Part shown: positions 7,062 through 15,994 of the stretch, in pieces
Numbering within the stretch: position 1 is the stretch's first letter
Layout of the letters: every line of letters begins with the position of its first letter
Source: Gemmatimonadota bacterium
GTDB taxonomy: Bacteria; Gemmatimonadota; Gemmatimonadetes; Longimicrobiales; Gaopeijiaceae
Direction of reading: 5' to 3'
Length of the DNA: 64,000 nt
Assembly (NCBI GenBank): GCA_022827345.1
Contig: JAJDTB010000039.1
Location: forward strand, 235,494 to 299,493
Made by a program: the position numbers and the translations under genes
The notes under the pieces: generated by a model
What the model saw: the letters and a program-made list of their open reading frames with translations, nothing else
What the model was told of the DNA's origin: nothing
Databases searched by the model: none

Positions 7062-9326
7062 TCATCCCTCCAGCTCCACCCGCCCCCGGAAGTACTCCAG
7101 CGCCTCCGGGTTCGCCAGCGCCTCCACGTTCCTGACCGGCTCGCCGTGCACGACGGCGGTGACCGCAAGCTCCACGATCTTGCCGCTGCGGGTCCGCGGG
7201 ATGTCCTCCACCTCGACGATCTTCGCGGGGACGTGCCGGGGACTCGCCTGCGTCCTCAGCACGGTGCGGATGCGGTCGCGTAGCGCGTCGTCGAGCCGCA
7301 GGCCGGGAGCGAGCCGCACGAACAGCACCATGCGGGTGCCCTCCCCCCAGCGCTGCCCCACCGCAAGCGCCTCGGCCACCTCGGGCATTCCCTCCACAGG
7401 CCGGTAGACCTCCGCCGTGCCGATGCGCACGCCGTGCACGTTCAGCGTCGCGTCCGAGCGGCCGTGGATCACGTAGCCGCCGGCCGGCGTCTTCTCCGCG
7501 TAGTCGCCGTGGTGCCAGACCCCGGGGAAGCGCCCGAAGTAGGTGCCCCGGTAGCGGGACCCGTCGTCGTCGTTCAGGAAGCCCAGCGGCAGCGACGGGA
7601 AGGGCCGGGTGCAAACGAGTTCGCCCTTCCCCTCGTCCATGGGAGTGCCGTCCTGTGAGTAGACATCGGCCGCCATTCCGAGCACCGGGCCCTGGATCTC
7701 GCCGGAGTGCACCGGCCAGCCGGGGATGGCGCCGACGAAGCACGCGCACAGGTCGGTCCCGCCGGAGATCGACACGAGGTGGATGTCGCGCTTGATGCCC
7801 CGGTAGACGTACTCGAAGCCTTCCGGTCCGAGCGGCGAGCCGGTGGACAGCAGGGTGCGGAGCGACGAGAGGTCGTGGGTCTCGCGGGGGCTGACGCCGG
7901 CCTTGCGCGAAGCTTCCAGGAAGCCGGGCGAGACGCCCATCAGCGTCATGCCGGTTGCGTCGGCGAAGTCGAAGAGCGCTGAGTCGCCGGGATGCACCGG
8001 CGAGCCGTCCCAGAGCAGGATCGTGGCCTCCGACGCCAGCGTGGAGACCAGCCAGTTCCACATCATCCAGCCCAGGGTGGTGAAGTAGAAGACGCGGTCG
8101 CCGGCCTTGATGTCGCAGTGGAGCTGGTGCTCCTTGATGTGTTGCAGCAGCACGCCGCCCGCGCGGTGCACGATGCACTTGGGCACGCCCGTGGTGCCCG
8201 AGGAGAAGAGGATGTAGAGGGGGTGGTCGAAGGGCAGCCTGGCGAAGTCGATGTCGCGGGGCGCGAAGGGGTGGATGAAGGCGTCGAAGGGGATCGCGGT
8301 GGGGACTTCGCGCTCGCGGGGACCGGACGGCGCGGTGCCGCGTGCGGATGCATCGGGCGCGCCATCGTGGGACGGGTCACTTTCCGGCGCCCCGCCCATA
8401 TTCGGCACCACCACCGTCCGCTCCACCGTCGGCAGCCCTTCGAGGATCGCCGGGACGCGCGCCAGCGTGTCGTAGCGTTTGCCGCGGTAGCCGTAGCCGT
8501 CCGTGACGAAGAGCAGGCGGGGGCCGACCTGCCCGAAGCGGTCGATGACGCCCTTTGCGCCGAAATCGGGCGACGCGGTGGAGAGGACGGCGCCGATCGA
8601 GGTGGCGGCGAGGAGGACGACGACGGCCTCGGGCACATTGGGGAGCAGCGCGGCGACCCGGTCGCCGGGGCCGATCCCGGCTTCGCGCATGGCCTGGGCG
8701 ACGCGCGAGGTGAGGTCGTGCAGCTCCCGCCAGGTCACCGTCCGGCGCCGGCCGTCCTCGGAGGCGGCGATGATGGCCGGCTCGTCGGTGCGGCGGCGCA
8801 GGAGGTTCTCGGCGAAGTTGAGCCGCGCGTCCGGGAAGTAGCGGGCGCCGTGCATGCCCTCGCCCTCGATGAAGACGCGCTCGCCACGCTCGCCCACGAT
8901 GCCGGACCAGTCCCACACCGCGCCCCAGAACAGCTCCTGCTGCTCGATCGACCAGCGCCAGAGGGCGTCGTAGCCGCCGGCGGGATCGTCCGGCTGTTCG
9001 GTCAGGGCTGCCGTGAAGGTGCCGGGGCCGGCTTGGGGGTTGCCGGGTTGCGGCGAGGGTGTGGCCGGGCCCGGGACATCCGCGAGGTCGCCGGCGCGCG
9101 CCGCCGAGGTGGCCGCAACATCGGGGGCCTCACCCGAATCCGTGCCGGATCCCGCCACCCAGGCCGCGAAGTGGACCAGGTTGCTCGCGCGGAGGCGTTC
9201 CCGCGAGGGGATCCAGAGCGGCGGCTTCGCTGCCGGCCCGTCAGGGACGGCCTCGGCAGCCCGCGGCGCGGTGTCGGCGCCACCCGGCGATGATGCCCCT
9301 CGCGGGCTGCCTCGTCCCGCGCTCAC
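7062..9326 (-). CDS. Acetoacetyl-CoA synthetase
   Basis: 754 residues from a GTG at 9326 that overlaps the TGA of the upstream amidohydrolase (GTGA), so translation is probably coupled. It activates acetoacetate to acetoacetyl-CoA using ATP. Visible are the family's N-terminal PLWIPSRERLRASNLVHFAAW, the AMP-binding loop YILFSSGTTGVPKCIVH (about residue 370), SGGTDLCACFVG, and the C-terminal KIVEVEDIPRTRSGKIVE with the acylatable lysine. It is about 100 residues longer than usual because of two low-complexity inserts: a Gly/Pro/Ala-rich one after FAAWVA (about 65-120) and another after VVVPNMGGAPE (about 325-355). A role in ketone body or polyhydroxybutyrate/isoprenoid carbon use is likely. 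Confidence 0.9.
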   Translation of the reverse strand: MSAGRGSPRGASSPGGADTAPRAAEAVPDGPAAKPPLWIPSRERLRASNLVHFAAWVAGSGTDSGEAPDVAATSAARAGDLADVPGPATPSPQPGNPQAGPGTFTAALTEQPDDPAGGYDALWRWSIEQQELFWGAVWDWSGIVGERGERVFIEGEGMHGARYFPDARLNFAENLLRRRTDEPAIIAASEDGRRRTVTWRELHDLTSRVAQAMREAGIGPGDRVAALLPNVPEAVVVLLAATSIGAVLSTASPDFGAKGVIDRFGQVGPRLLFVTDGYGYRGKRYDTLARVPAILEGLPTVERTVVVPNMGGAPESDPSHDGAPDASARGTAPSGPREREVPTAIPFDAFIHPFAPRDIDFARLPFDHPLYILFSSGTTGVPKCIVHRAGGVLLQHIKEHQLHCDIKAGDRVFYFTTLGWMMWNWLVSTLASEATILLWDGSPVHPGDSALFDFADATGMTLMGVSPGFLEASRKAGVSPRETHDLSSLRTLLSTGSPLGPEGFEYVYRGIKRDIHLVSISGGTDLCACFVGAIPGWPVHSGEIQGPVLGMAADVYSQDGTPMDEGKGELVCTRPFPSLPLGFLNDDDGSRYRGTYFGRFPGVWHHGDYAEKTPAGGYVIHGRSDATLNVHGVRIGTAEVYRPVEGMPEVAEALAVGQRWGEGTRMVLFVRLAPGLRLDDALRDRIRTVLRTQASPRHVPAKIVEVEDIPRTRSGKIVELAVTAVVHGEPVRNVEALANPEALEYFRGRVELEG

Positions 9327-10954
9327 CCGCCCGATGCCGCCGCGCGCTGTCTCTTCTGCTCCTCCACCATGCGCGCCACGTCTTCGAGAAGCTGTCTGGC
9401 GTCGTAGATGATCCCGTCCTTGATCGTGTACTTGATCCCGCCGATGCGCTCCTTGACGCCCGTGTCGGGGTTGAGGCGCTCGTGGCCGGTCCCGTACAGG
9501 ACCTTGAGGTTGTTGATCGGGTTCTCGGGGACGATGACCAGGTCGGCCAGCAGGCCTTCGCGCACGATCCCGAATTCGGGCATCTGGCCCTTGGGGTCGA
9601 AGATCGCTTCGGCGCCGTGCATGGTCGCGCCGCGGATGACCTCGAGGGGGTGGAATCCGGCCTCCTGGAGCAACTCCATCTCCTCGATCGTCGAGAAGCC
9701 GAAGAGGTTGTAGATGAAGCCGGCGTCGGAGCTGACGGTCACGCGGCCGCCCATGTCCTTGTAGTCGTCGAGCAGCGCCATCCAGACGCGGTAGAAGTCC
9801 TTCCACCGGATCTCGTCGTGGCTGGTCCAGTCGTAGTAGTAGGAGCCGTGATTCGCGCGGCTGGGCTCGTAGAAGTCCCACAGGCTCGGCAGCGTGTACC
9901 GCTCATGCCATTCGGCGGTGCGGGCGCGCATCACGTCGCGGCTGGCCAGGTAGGCGGTCATGGTGGGGTCGAGGATGACATCGTGCGACAGCAGTTCCTC
10001 GAGCATGGCGTTCCACTCGTCGCTTCCCTGCGCGTGGATCAGGTCCCACTGGGCCGCGACCTGGCCGAAGCGGTGCTGCTCGTTGGCGTAGTTCATGTCG
10101 GACGGCCAGGGCTGCACGTCGTGGTCGTCGTACAGCGCTTCGAAGAGCCCGTAGAAGTGCGTGACGGTGCCGAGGCCGAGGCGCGCGGCGTCGATGGCGT
10201 TCATCTGCGCGACCCCGAGCTGGGCAAGGTGGGCCACGCTGCCCATCCCGAGCTGACCCGCCTCGTCGAGGAGAGCCTCCATGATCTCGGGCGCATAGGC
10301 GACGAACTTGATCCCGTCGATGCCCTGCTCGTGGGCCCAGCGGACCCAGGCGCGGGCCTGTTCCGGCGTGAATACCGGGCCCTGGTCCCATCCCTGCCCC
10401 GGGCGCTGGTAGACGTACATGCGGGGCGCGGTGATCTCGTTGTTGTTGGCGCGTTCGCGCTCGGAGAGCGAGAAGTCGACGGGACCGTACTCGATACCGC
10501 GGCCGGCGGTGACCCCGTGCGCCATCCAGAGCTTGTACACGTACTCGGCCTGGGGGGTCTTGGGGAGGCCCCCGGTGTGGAGGTGGAGGTCGACGAAGCC
10601 GGGCAGGACGTACATGCCGTGTGCGTCGATCTCGTGGTCGCCGGGGGCGGGACGGCGCGATTCGTCGATGGGGAGGCCGGGGTAGCCGACGCCCGCGATG
10701 CGGGTGATGCGGTTGCCCTCGATGACGATGTCGACGGGGCCGCGGGGGGGTGCGCCGGTGCCGTCGATGACGATCGCGCCGCGGATGACCAGCCGGTCGA
10801 AGGGGCCGTCGCCCTCGGCGCGGTCGGGCGCGGGTTCGACGAACTGGGCGGCGGCGGGGGCTGCGGGGACGGCGGTCGCAGCGGCGAGGACAGCGGCCGC
10901 GAGGGCGATCGCCAACCGGGATCGATGGGCGGGGGTTGGGAAACGGCGTGTCAT
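9323..10954 (-). CDS. Secreted metal-dependent amidohydrolase
   Basis: 543 residues. ATG 10954 is chosen because a GGAG lies 8 bases upstream and a classical signal peptide follows (LAIALAAAVLAAATAVPAAPAAAQ); an ATG 30 bases further up is possible. The urease-like amidohydrolase fold shows the metal-binding GFVDLHLHTGG, a central GIKFVAYAP, SVAHLAQ, TVTHFYG and VSSDAGF, i.e. the full HxH...K...H...H...D set. Family members hydrolyse amide bonds of peptides, cyclic imides or related compounds in the periplasm; the substrate is not predictable. It heads an operon with acetoacetyl-CoA synthetase. Confidence 0.85.
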   Translation of the reverse strand: MTRRFPTPAHRSRLAIALAAAVLAAATAVPAAPAAAQFVEPAPDRAEGDGPFDRLVIRGAIVIDGTGAPPRGPVDIVIEGNRITRIAGVGYPGLPIDESRRPAPGDHEIDAHGMYVLPGFVDLHLHTGGLPKTPQAEYVYKLWMAHGVTAGRGIEYGPVDFSLSERERANNNEITAPRMYVYQRPGQGWDQGPVFTPEQARAWVRWAHEQGIDGIKFVAYAPEIMEALLDEAGQLGMGSVAHLAQLGVAQMNAIDAARLGLGTVTHFYGLFEALYDDHDVQPWPSDMNYANEQHRFGQVAAQWDLIHAQGSDEWNAMLEELLSHDVILDPTMTAYLASRDVMRARTAEWHERYTLPSLWDFYEPSRANHGSYYYDWTSHDEIRWKDFYRVWMALLDDYKDMGGRVTVSSDAGFIYNLFGFSTIEEMELLQEAGFHPLEVIRGATMHGAEAIFDPKGQMPEFGIVREGLLADLVIVPENPINNLKVLYGTGHERLNPDTGVKERIGGIKYTIKDGIIYDARQLLEDVARMVEEQKRQRAAASGG

Positions 10955-10987
10955 GGAGCGGGCTCCGGTCGGATGGACATTCATCTG

Positions 10988-11021
10988 TTGTCCGCCATTT
11001 CCGGTCGAAATTGGCGGACAA
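10988..11021. repeat. GC-type palindrome, element B1
   Basis: TTGTCCGCCA (10988-10997) pairs with TGGCGGACAA (11012-11021); inside, TTTC pairs with GAAA around the loop CGGTC. It sits about 34 bases upstream of the amidohydrolase start. The same arm sequence recurs at 46.6 and 49.5 kb, so it is an interspersed palindrome family or a regulator site. Confidence 0.55.
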
Positions 11022-11222
11022 AGTTCAACAAGGGCGGGAAGCGGAAGCTGTTGCGGGGCGGCGATGCGCCGCAAGTCGGATTGCCGGGATGCCAGAGGGA
11101 ACATGGGAACCGTGGAATACCGCCGGGGTATTCTGAAACAGCGCTTGGGCGCCCAGTCGTTCGCTGGATGGGGCTGGGGCCATTCGTCGAACTTCCGCCA
11201 ACAGGCCGACAGCCAACCCGTG

Positions 11223-11541
11223 ATGCCAGCCAGAAAGACATCGAAGCCGCGCGGCAATCGGCTGCCCGTCCGTCCGGTCGCGTCGCTGCCGGTGTTGGTC
11301 CTGGCCGCGGGTTTCGCGTCGCCAGCCGCCTCTCAGGATGCGCAGCCGGTTTGCCGAGACGGTGAGGCCCGAATCGTCGGTGTGATCGTCGACGCTGTCG
11401 CTGGGCCGCACTGGAGTCGATTCCGACCGCCCAGCTCTACATGGTCGAGATATACGGCCGGGGAAGGCAAATCCGGGCCCATTCGCACTCCTTCATGCAG
11501 CGCGCCGTGAAGATCCGTCTGCTGCCCATGCCCATCTGGTA
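11223..11541 (+). pseudogene. Decayed plug-domain family gene (family copy 2, internal deletion)
   Basis: From ATG 11223 the frame encodes a signal peptide and the start of the family (QPVCRDGEARIVGVIVDAV), then jumps at about 11400 into another frame that encodes the family's C-terminus (LESIPTAQLYMVEIY...HSFMQRAVKIRLLPMPIW, stop at 11541). Compared with the intact neighbour of 254 residues, about 150 residues including most of the Ig fold and plug are missing, with a frame change at the junction. It is therefore a remnant made by internal deletion after duplication. Confidence 0.8.
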
Positions 11542-11615
11542 GTGCCCGCAACCAATTCCATGTCCACTTGACCCGGCCAAGACCAAACGACAACAATTCC
11601 CGACAGGAGAATCCG

Positions 11616-12380
11616 ATGTCCATTTCCCGCAGCACCCACCGCCTCATGCCGTTTTGGGCAGCACTGCCGGGAGCGCTCGCCCTGTCCGCAGGCTTCCCGG
11701 TCGCGGCTGTCGCACAGGACGGGCAACCCGTATGCGAGGATGACCAGGCCCGGATCGTCGGCGTCATCGTCGATGCCAGCACCGAGATGCCGCTGGCGGG
11801 AGCCCACGTCTCGGTCGAAGCGTCGGACTGGGGGTCGCTCACTACCGACAATGGCCGGTTTCTCCTGTGCGAGATCGGGGCCGGAAACCATGTGGTCACG
11901 GTGGAGCGGCTCGGGTACGTGACGCTGGAGTCCTGGATCGAGGCCGACGCATCGGGGGACCCGGTCGCCCTTCACATGCAGCCCGACCCGATTCTGCTGG
12001 AAGGACTCGAGGTTATCTCGGACCGGTTCGAACGCCGGCGCCGGGCCGCGGCGACCACGGTTCGCGCCTTCGATCAGGAGGACCTGGCGAGCAGCGGCTA
12101 CTGGTCGGCCGCCGACTTCGTCGACAGGCAAGCGGGCATCATGACGACCCACTGCGGAATCAGCAGGTGCGTGTACTACCGGGGAGCGGTAGTCAACCCG
12201 AGGGTGTACCTCGACGAATTCCCGCTGATCGGCGGCTGGTCGCACCTGGAAACGATTCCGACCAGCGAATTGTACATGATCGAGGTGTACCGCAGGGGCA
12301 CGCACATTCGGGCATACACCCACAACTTCATGAAGCGGGCCGCGAGGGTCAGGCTGGCGCCCATGATGATCTGGCAATGA
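11616..12380 (+). CDS. Secreted CarboxypepD_reg/plug-domain protein without barrel (family copy 3)
   Basis: 254 residues; ATG 11616 has AGGAGA 5 bases upstream. Signal peptide ends at VAAVAQ. Then CEDDQARIVGVIVDASTEMPLAGAHVSVEA (carboxypeptidase-regulatory-like fold), DPILLEGLEVISDRFERRRR, a plug-like part with HCGISRCVYYRG, VYLDEFPLIGGW, and the family C-terminus MIEVYRRGTHIRAYTHNFMKRAARVRLAPMMIW. The cysteine pattern (CED, LCEI, HCGISRC) is shared with the next gene and suggests disulfides. No barrel follows. Its TGA overlaps the next gene's ATG, so the two are translationally coupled. Confidence 0.75.
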   Translation: MSISRSTHRLMPFWAALPGALALSAGFPVAAVAQDGQPVCEDDQARIVGVIVDASTEMPLAGAHVSVEASDWGSLTTDNGRFLLCEIGAGNHVVTVERLGYVTLESWIEADASGDPVALHMQPDPILLEGLEVISDRFERRRRAAATTVRAFDQEDLASSGYWSAADFVDRQAGIMTTHCGISRCVYYRGAVVNPRVYLDEFPLIGGWSHLETIPTSELYMIEVYRRGTHIRAYTHNFMKRAARVRLAPMMIWQ

Positions 12381-13219
12381 TGAGGCTGACCCGACTTTTG
12401 TCCGACCCGCGCCTGACCTGTCGACAGCTTCTGCCGCCGCTTGGGGCGATTGCCGTGTCCGCGGGTGTCGCGTTGCCGGCGGCCGCACAGGAAGATCCTG
12501 CTTGCGAGGACGGTCAGCCCCGCATCGTCGGGGTGGTCGTCGATGTCTCCACGGAAGAGCCGCTGGAAGGCGCCTTCGTGTCCGTGGAAGCCACGGAGTG
12601 GGGATCGCTGACAGCCGGCGACGGCCGGTTCACGCTGTGCCGGATCGACTCCGGCGTCCACGTCGTCACGGTGGAGCGGCTCGGCTATGAGGCGGTGACG
12701 CTCAACCTGGAAGCCGATCCGTCCGCAGGCCCGGTTGAAGTCCGGATGAAGCCCGATCCGATTCTGCTGGAAGGGCTCGAGATCGTTTCAGACCGCTTCG
12801 ATCGCAGGCGGCGGGCCACGGCGCGCACCGTGTGGGCGTATGATCAGCAGGAACTCGCGAAGGCGGTACATTGGTCCGCCGCGGACTTTGTCGACTCCCG
12901 CCCGGGCGTCTTCACCGCGCCCTGTGGAGTCGAACGGTGCATCTACCGGCGCGGAGAATACGTCAACCCCACGGTCGTCCTCGACGAATTCCAGTTGGTG
13001 GGGGGTTGGGCTGACCTCGAAATGTTGCCCATCAGCCACTTGTACATGATCGAGGTATACGGCAGGGGCACACACATCCGAGCCTACACCCACCGCTTCA
13101 TGGAACGCGCGGCCAAGGCGCGTCTTGCGCCGCTGCCAATCTGGGAGCGCAGCCGGTGGGTGGACGGTTTCGACGCACTCGGCCGGCCCCGATCAAGGCG
13201 CCCGCCCGGTCTCGATTAG
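12377..13219 (+). CDS. Secreted CarboxypepD_reg/plug-domain protein without barrel (family copy 4)
   Basis: 280 residues. ATG 12377 overlaps the previous stop (ATGA); the second Met codon follows directly. It is a close paralogue of the preceding gene: signal peptide to LPAAAQ, CEDGQPRIVGVVVDVSTEEPLEGAFVSVEA, DPILLEGLEIVSDRFDRRRRATARTV, PCGVERCIYRRG and IEVYGRGTHIRAYTHRFMERAAKARLAPLPIW. It then carries a 25-residue basic tail (ERSRWVDGFDALGRPRSRRPP) not found in the paralogues, possibly read-through after loss of the ancestral stop. Its end overlaps by 4 bases the end of the convergent metal permease gene. Confidence 0.75.
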   Translation: MMRLTRLLSDPRLTCRQLLPPLGAIAVSAGVALPAAAQEDPACEDGQPRIVGVVVDVSTEEPLEGAFVSVEATEWGSLTAGDGRFTLCRIDSGVHVVTVERLGYEAVTLNLEADPSAGPVEVRMKPDPILLEGLEIVSDRFDRRRRATARTVWAYDQQELAKAVHWSAADFVDSRPGVFTAPCGVERCIYRRGEYVNPTVVLDEFQLVGGWADLEMLPISHLYMIEVYGRGTHIRAYTHRFMERAAKARLAPLPIWERSRWVDGFDALGRPRSRRPPGLD

Positions 13220-14949
13220 TGGGCCCAGCCAAGCCCTTCCCGCAGTTCCCCGACAAAGCTCCGCAGCCCGCGGCGCACCACTGAGCGCAGGAAGAGTGCC
13301 AGCAGCAGAACAAGGCTGACCTGCTGGAGGAGGGTGGGCGCCTCTTCGGTCAGTGCTGCCAGCGATGGCACTGGAAGCGCGCCGAAGGCCGTATTGACCG
13401 CGATGCCGGCCGAAACCGCAAGAGCGACCATCGTCGCCGCGAAGGTGATCGCCGCGCGCCGTCCGTGCAGGCTGCTGACCAGGCCGAGAGTCGAGATGTT
13501 GGTGGCCGGTCCGGTGATGAGGAAGGCGATGCCGGCGCCAGGTGACAGCCCCGTTGCCAGGAACGCGGCGACGAGGGGCGTGGCCGAGGCCGCGCAGACG
13601 TAGGTGGGGAAGCCGAGGAGGGCGAAGAGGAGAACATCCGTCACCGGGGGGAGGCTGCCGAGCCAGCCGCTCTCCAGGAAAGGGGTGACCAGCGCCGCCA
13701 CGCCGAGGCCGAGGATGATCCAGGGGGCCGTGTGGTCGACGACTTCGCCGGTTCCCGTCCGCAGCGCGGTGGTCAGGCTCTGGAGCAGTCCGGGCCGCTC
13801 GTCCTCCGACTCGTCCTCCGTGTCGGGAGCGGGGACTGCCGATTTCAGCCTTGAGCCAACCCACCACCCAACCAGGAGCGCGACGACGGCCGCCGTGGCC
13901 AGGCGCAGGATGGTGACCTGGGGTCCCAGCAGAGGGATGGAAAGCAGGACGGCGTCAAGACCGAGTTCCGGGGTCGCCACCAGAAACGCCATCGCGGCAG
14001 CCGGCGGAGCGCCCCGCTTGATGAGGCTGCGGTAGAGCGGCACGACGCCGCAGGAGCAGATCGGAAAGGGAAGGCCGATCAGCATTCCCCGGCCCGCCTG
14101 GGAGAAACCACCGCCCCGTTCCATCCACCGGATGGACCGCTGTGGCAGGAAGGCGCTGAGCAGCCCGGCGCACAGGTAGGCGAGGAGCAGGGCGAAGGCG
14201 CTCTCGGCGGTCAGGACGTAGAGGCGCGACAGGAATCCCGCGGCCTCGTTCGAGCCGTCCCTTGCGCCCGTGACGACAACAGCCAGGAGAAGCGCCAGGG
14301 CGAGGATGGCGCCCCACCCTTCGCGGCGGCGCTCGGGGGCGGTCAGCGCCGTCCTGCGCTGATGGATCACGACGTGCACCAGCGACCCTCCCACGGCCGC
14401 CTGGTACAGCGTCAGCATGCCCGAATCCCCGGCGATGCGATCCACCCCGGCTCCGAAGACGTAGCCTCCCACCGTCCCCAGCATGAGCACGATGAGGGCG
14501 GCGATCCCGGCGCGGCGGTCCATCTCCCTGACCGTCAGCCACCACACCGCTACACCGACCGGGAGCCGGTGCAGAATAATCGCCAGCGGGAGGGAGGCGG
14601 ACGCTCCGGTGGAAACGGTGCCCAGCGCCGCGCCGTCGAGCGCAGCGTGGACCACGAATCCGGAGAGCCCGGCGAGGAGAGCCCAGCGATGCGCGCGCCG
14701 ACTGACAATGCGCGCACCTCTCTCCGCCGCAACCGGAAGGAGGAAGCCCACGACCAGGGCGACCAGAATCCCCCACTCGCGTCCCTCGATCGCCGTCGGC
14801 GCGAACTCCAGGACAACGAGGCTCGGAATCGCCGCGAGTGTCAGGCCATCGAGCAGCGGACCGATCCCCCGGCGCGCAGGGGTACCCGCCTCGAGCAGCG
14901 GACCCGCCGCCAGTGCCAGAATAGCCGCAATCAGGTACGTCATCGTCAC
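13216..14949 (-). CDS. Metal permease: ZIP-like domain fused to ArsP/SO_0444-type permease
   Basis: 577 residues, strongly hydrophobic. The N-terminal half (about 1-225) has ZIP-type signatures HAALDGAALG and ILHRLPVG, the paired His/Asp metal site helices of ZIP transporters. After a short linker the C-terminal half (about 235-577) is a permease of the ArsP_1/YraQ family (SO_0444 type) with CSCGVVPLYRSLIKRGAPPAAAMAFLVATPELG and the repeated PTYVCAASATPLVAAFLATGLSPGAGIAFLITGPATN. Such permeases are linked to Cu/Zn or organoarsenical efflux. The fusion implies one polypeptide handling a divalent metal, direction unknown. It lies 31 bases after an alpha/beta hydrolase gene on the same strand. 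Confidence 0.8.
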   Translation of the reverse strand: MTMTYLIAAILALAAGPLLEAGTPARRGIGPLLDGLTLAAIPSLVVLEFAPTAIEGREWGILVALVVGFLLPVAAERGARIVSRRAHRWALLAGLSGFVVHAALDGAALGTVSTGASASLPLAIILHRLPVGVAVWWLTVREMDRRAGIAALIVLMLGTVGGYVFGAGVDRIAGDSGMLTLYQAAVGGSLVHVVIHQRRTALTAPERRREGWGAILALALLLAVVVTGARDGSNEAAGFLSRLYVLTAESAFALLLAYLCAGLLSAFLPQRSIRWMERGGGFSQAGRGMLIGLPFPICSCGVVPLYRSLIKRGAPPAAAMAFLVATPELGLDAVLLSIPLLGPQVTILRLATAAVVALLVGWWVGSRLKSAVPAPDTEDESEDERPGLLQSLTTALRTGTGEVVDHTAPWIILGLGVAALVTPFLESGWLGSLPPVTDVLLFALLGFPTYVCAASATPLVAAFLATGLSPGAGIAFLITGPATNISTLGLVSSLHGRRAAITFAATMVALAVSAGIAVNTAFGALPVPSLAALTEEAPTLLQQVSLVLLLALFLRSVVRRGLRSFVGELREGLGWAH

Positions 14950-14980
14950 GGAGTCGGCCTGAGCGAAGGGTGCCAGGCCT

Positions 14981-15898
14981 TCAGACCAGCCCTCGCTCCT
15001 TCAGGAATTCGGACATCGCCGCAACGCACTCCTGCGGCTTCTCCAGCTGCAGAAAGTGCGTCGTCTCGGGGATGAAATCGTAGTCGACAGTCTCGATGTG
15101 ACTGAGGTCGAATGTGGGCAGGTACGCGTAGGGCAGTGTGGGATCGGATCCGATGACCTTCGTTGGACAGGGGAGACTCCCGAAGTCCACCAGGAAGGCG
15201 TAGGTCCTTACATAGGCGATGATCTGGGCCTCGTACTCCGGGGGACACCGCAGTTCGAAGCCGCCTTCGCCGGTCGATTCCTTCAGAACGGTCCTGGCCA
15301 TGAGCTCCGAGGCACCGGGAACCGCCCTCACGAGCAGCGGGAGATAGCTGAGGAGATCGGTGAAGTCGCTCCTCTTCCGGAATCGATGTGTGCGCCGCCG
15401 CGTCATCCCGGCGGTTCGCTCGGCCAGCGCATCGTAGTCCGGGTCGTCCGGGCCGGGCCTGTAGAGAGGCGGATCGAAGAGAATCCAGGCCGCAAGCGAA
15501 CCGCTCCGACCGGCTGACAGCGTCGGCCCGAGCAGGGTGATGAGCGCCGAGAGGGAATGGAAGATCCCGATCGTCGGCTGCTCTCCGTACTTGTCCGCCA
15601 CGGCGTCGATGACCTGATCCTGGTCGCGGAGCAGTGTGGGCATGTTGTGCTCGCGGCGCGCCCCGACCTCGTTCCAGCCGTGGTTTCTGAGATCGTAGAC
15701 GAACAGGTCGAAGTCGTCTGCGAGCAGTGACCAGAAGGGATAGTAGAGATCGATCGCGAGGCCGTTGCCATGACCCAACAGGAGCCTTGGGCCCCGGGGG
15801 TTCCCGTGCCTGCGCACGATGGTGACACTGCCGTCGTCGTGCCCGACATCGCACACGGATAGCGGCCTGGGCAGATCCCAGACGGTTTCCGTACTCAT
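14981..15898 (-). CDS. Alpha/beta hydrolase
   Basis: 305 residues from ATG 15898. The alpha/beta hydrolase fold is clear: LLLGHGNGLAID (oxyanion region), FVYDLRNHGWN, nucleophile in GIFHSLSAL (HSLSA in place of the usual GxSxG), and a late PETTHFLQLEKPQECVAAM with the catalytic His. No signal peptide, so cytoplasmic. The gene lies between an acyl carrier protein gene (97 bases upstream) and the ZIP-ArsP permease (31 bases downstream), same strand. A thioesterase-like role on the carrier-bound acyl group is possible but only inferred from the neighbourhood. Confidence 0.75.
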   Translation of the reverse strand: MSTETVWDLPRPLSVCDVGHDDGSVTIVRRHGNPRGPRLLLGHGNGLAIDLYYPFWSLLADDFDLFVYDLRNHGWNEVGARREHNMPTLLRDQDQVIDAVADKYGEQPTIGIFHSLSALITLLGPTLSAGRSGSLAAWILFDPPLYRPGPDDPDYDALAERTAGMTRRRTHRFRKRSDFTDLLSYLPLLVRAVPGASELMARTVLKESTGEGGFELRCPPEYEAQIIAYVRTYAFLVDFGSLPCPTKVIGSDPTLPYAYLPTFDLSHIETVDYDFIPETTHFLQLEKPQECVAAMSEFLKERGLV

Positions 15899-15994
15899 CC
15901 CGGACCGTCCATGGTTTCCCCGTTCACGACCTGGAGCCTGCACCGCGCCCGGCCGCCGCCTGTCCGCCGGAGGGTCAGGCAGGATAGGATGGCG

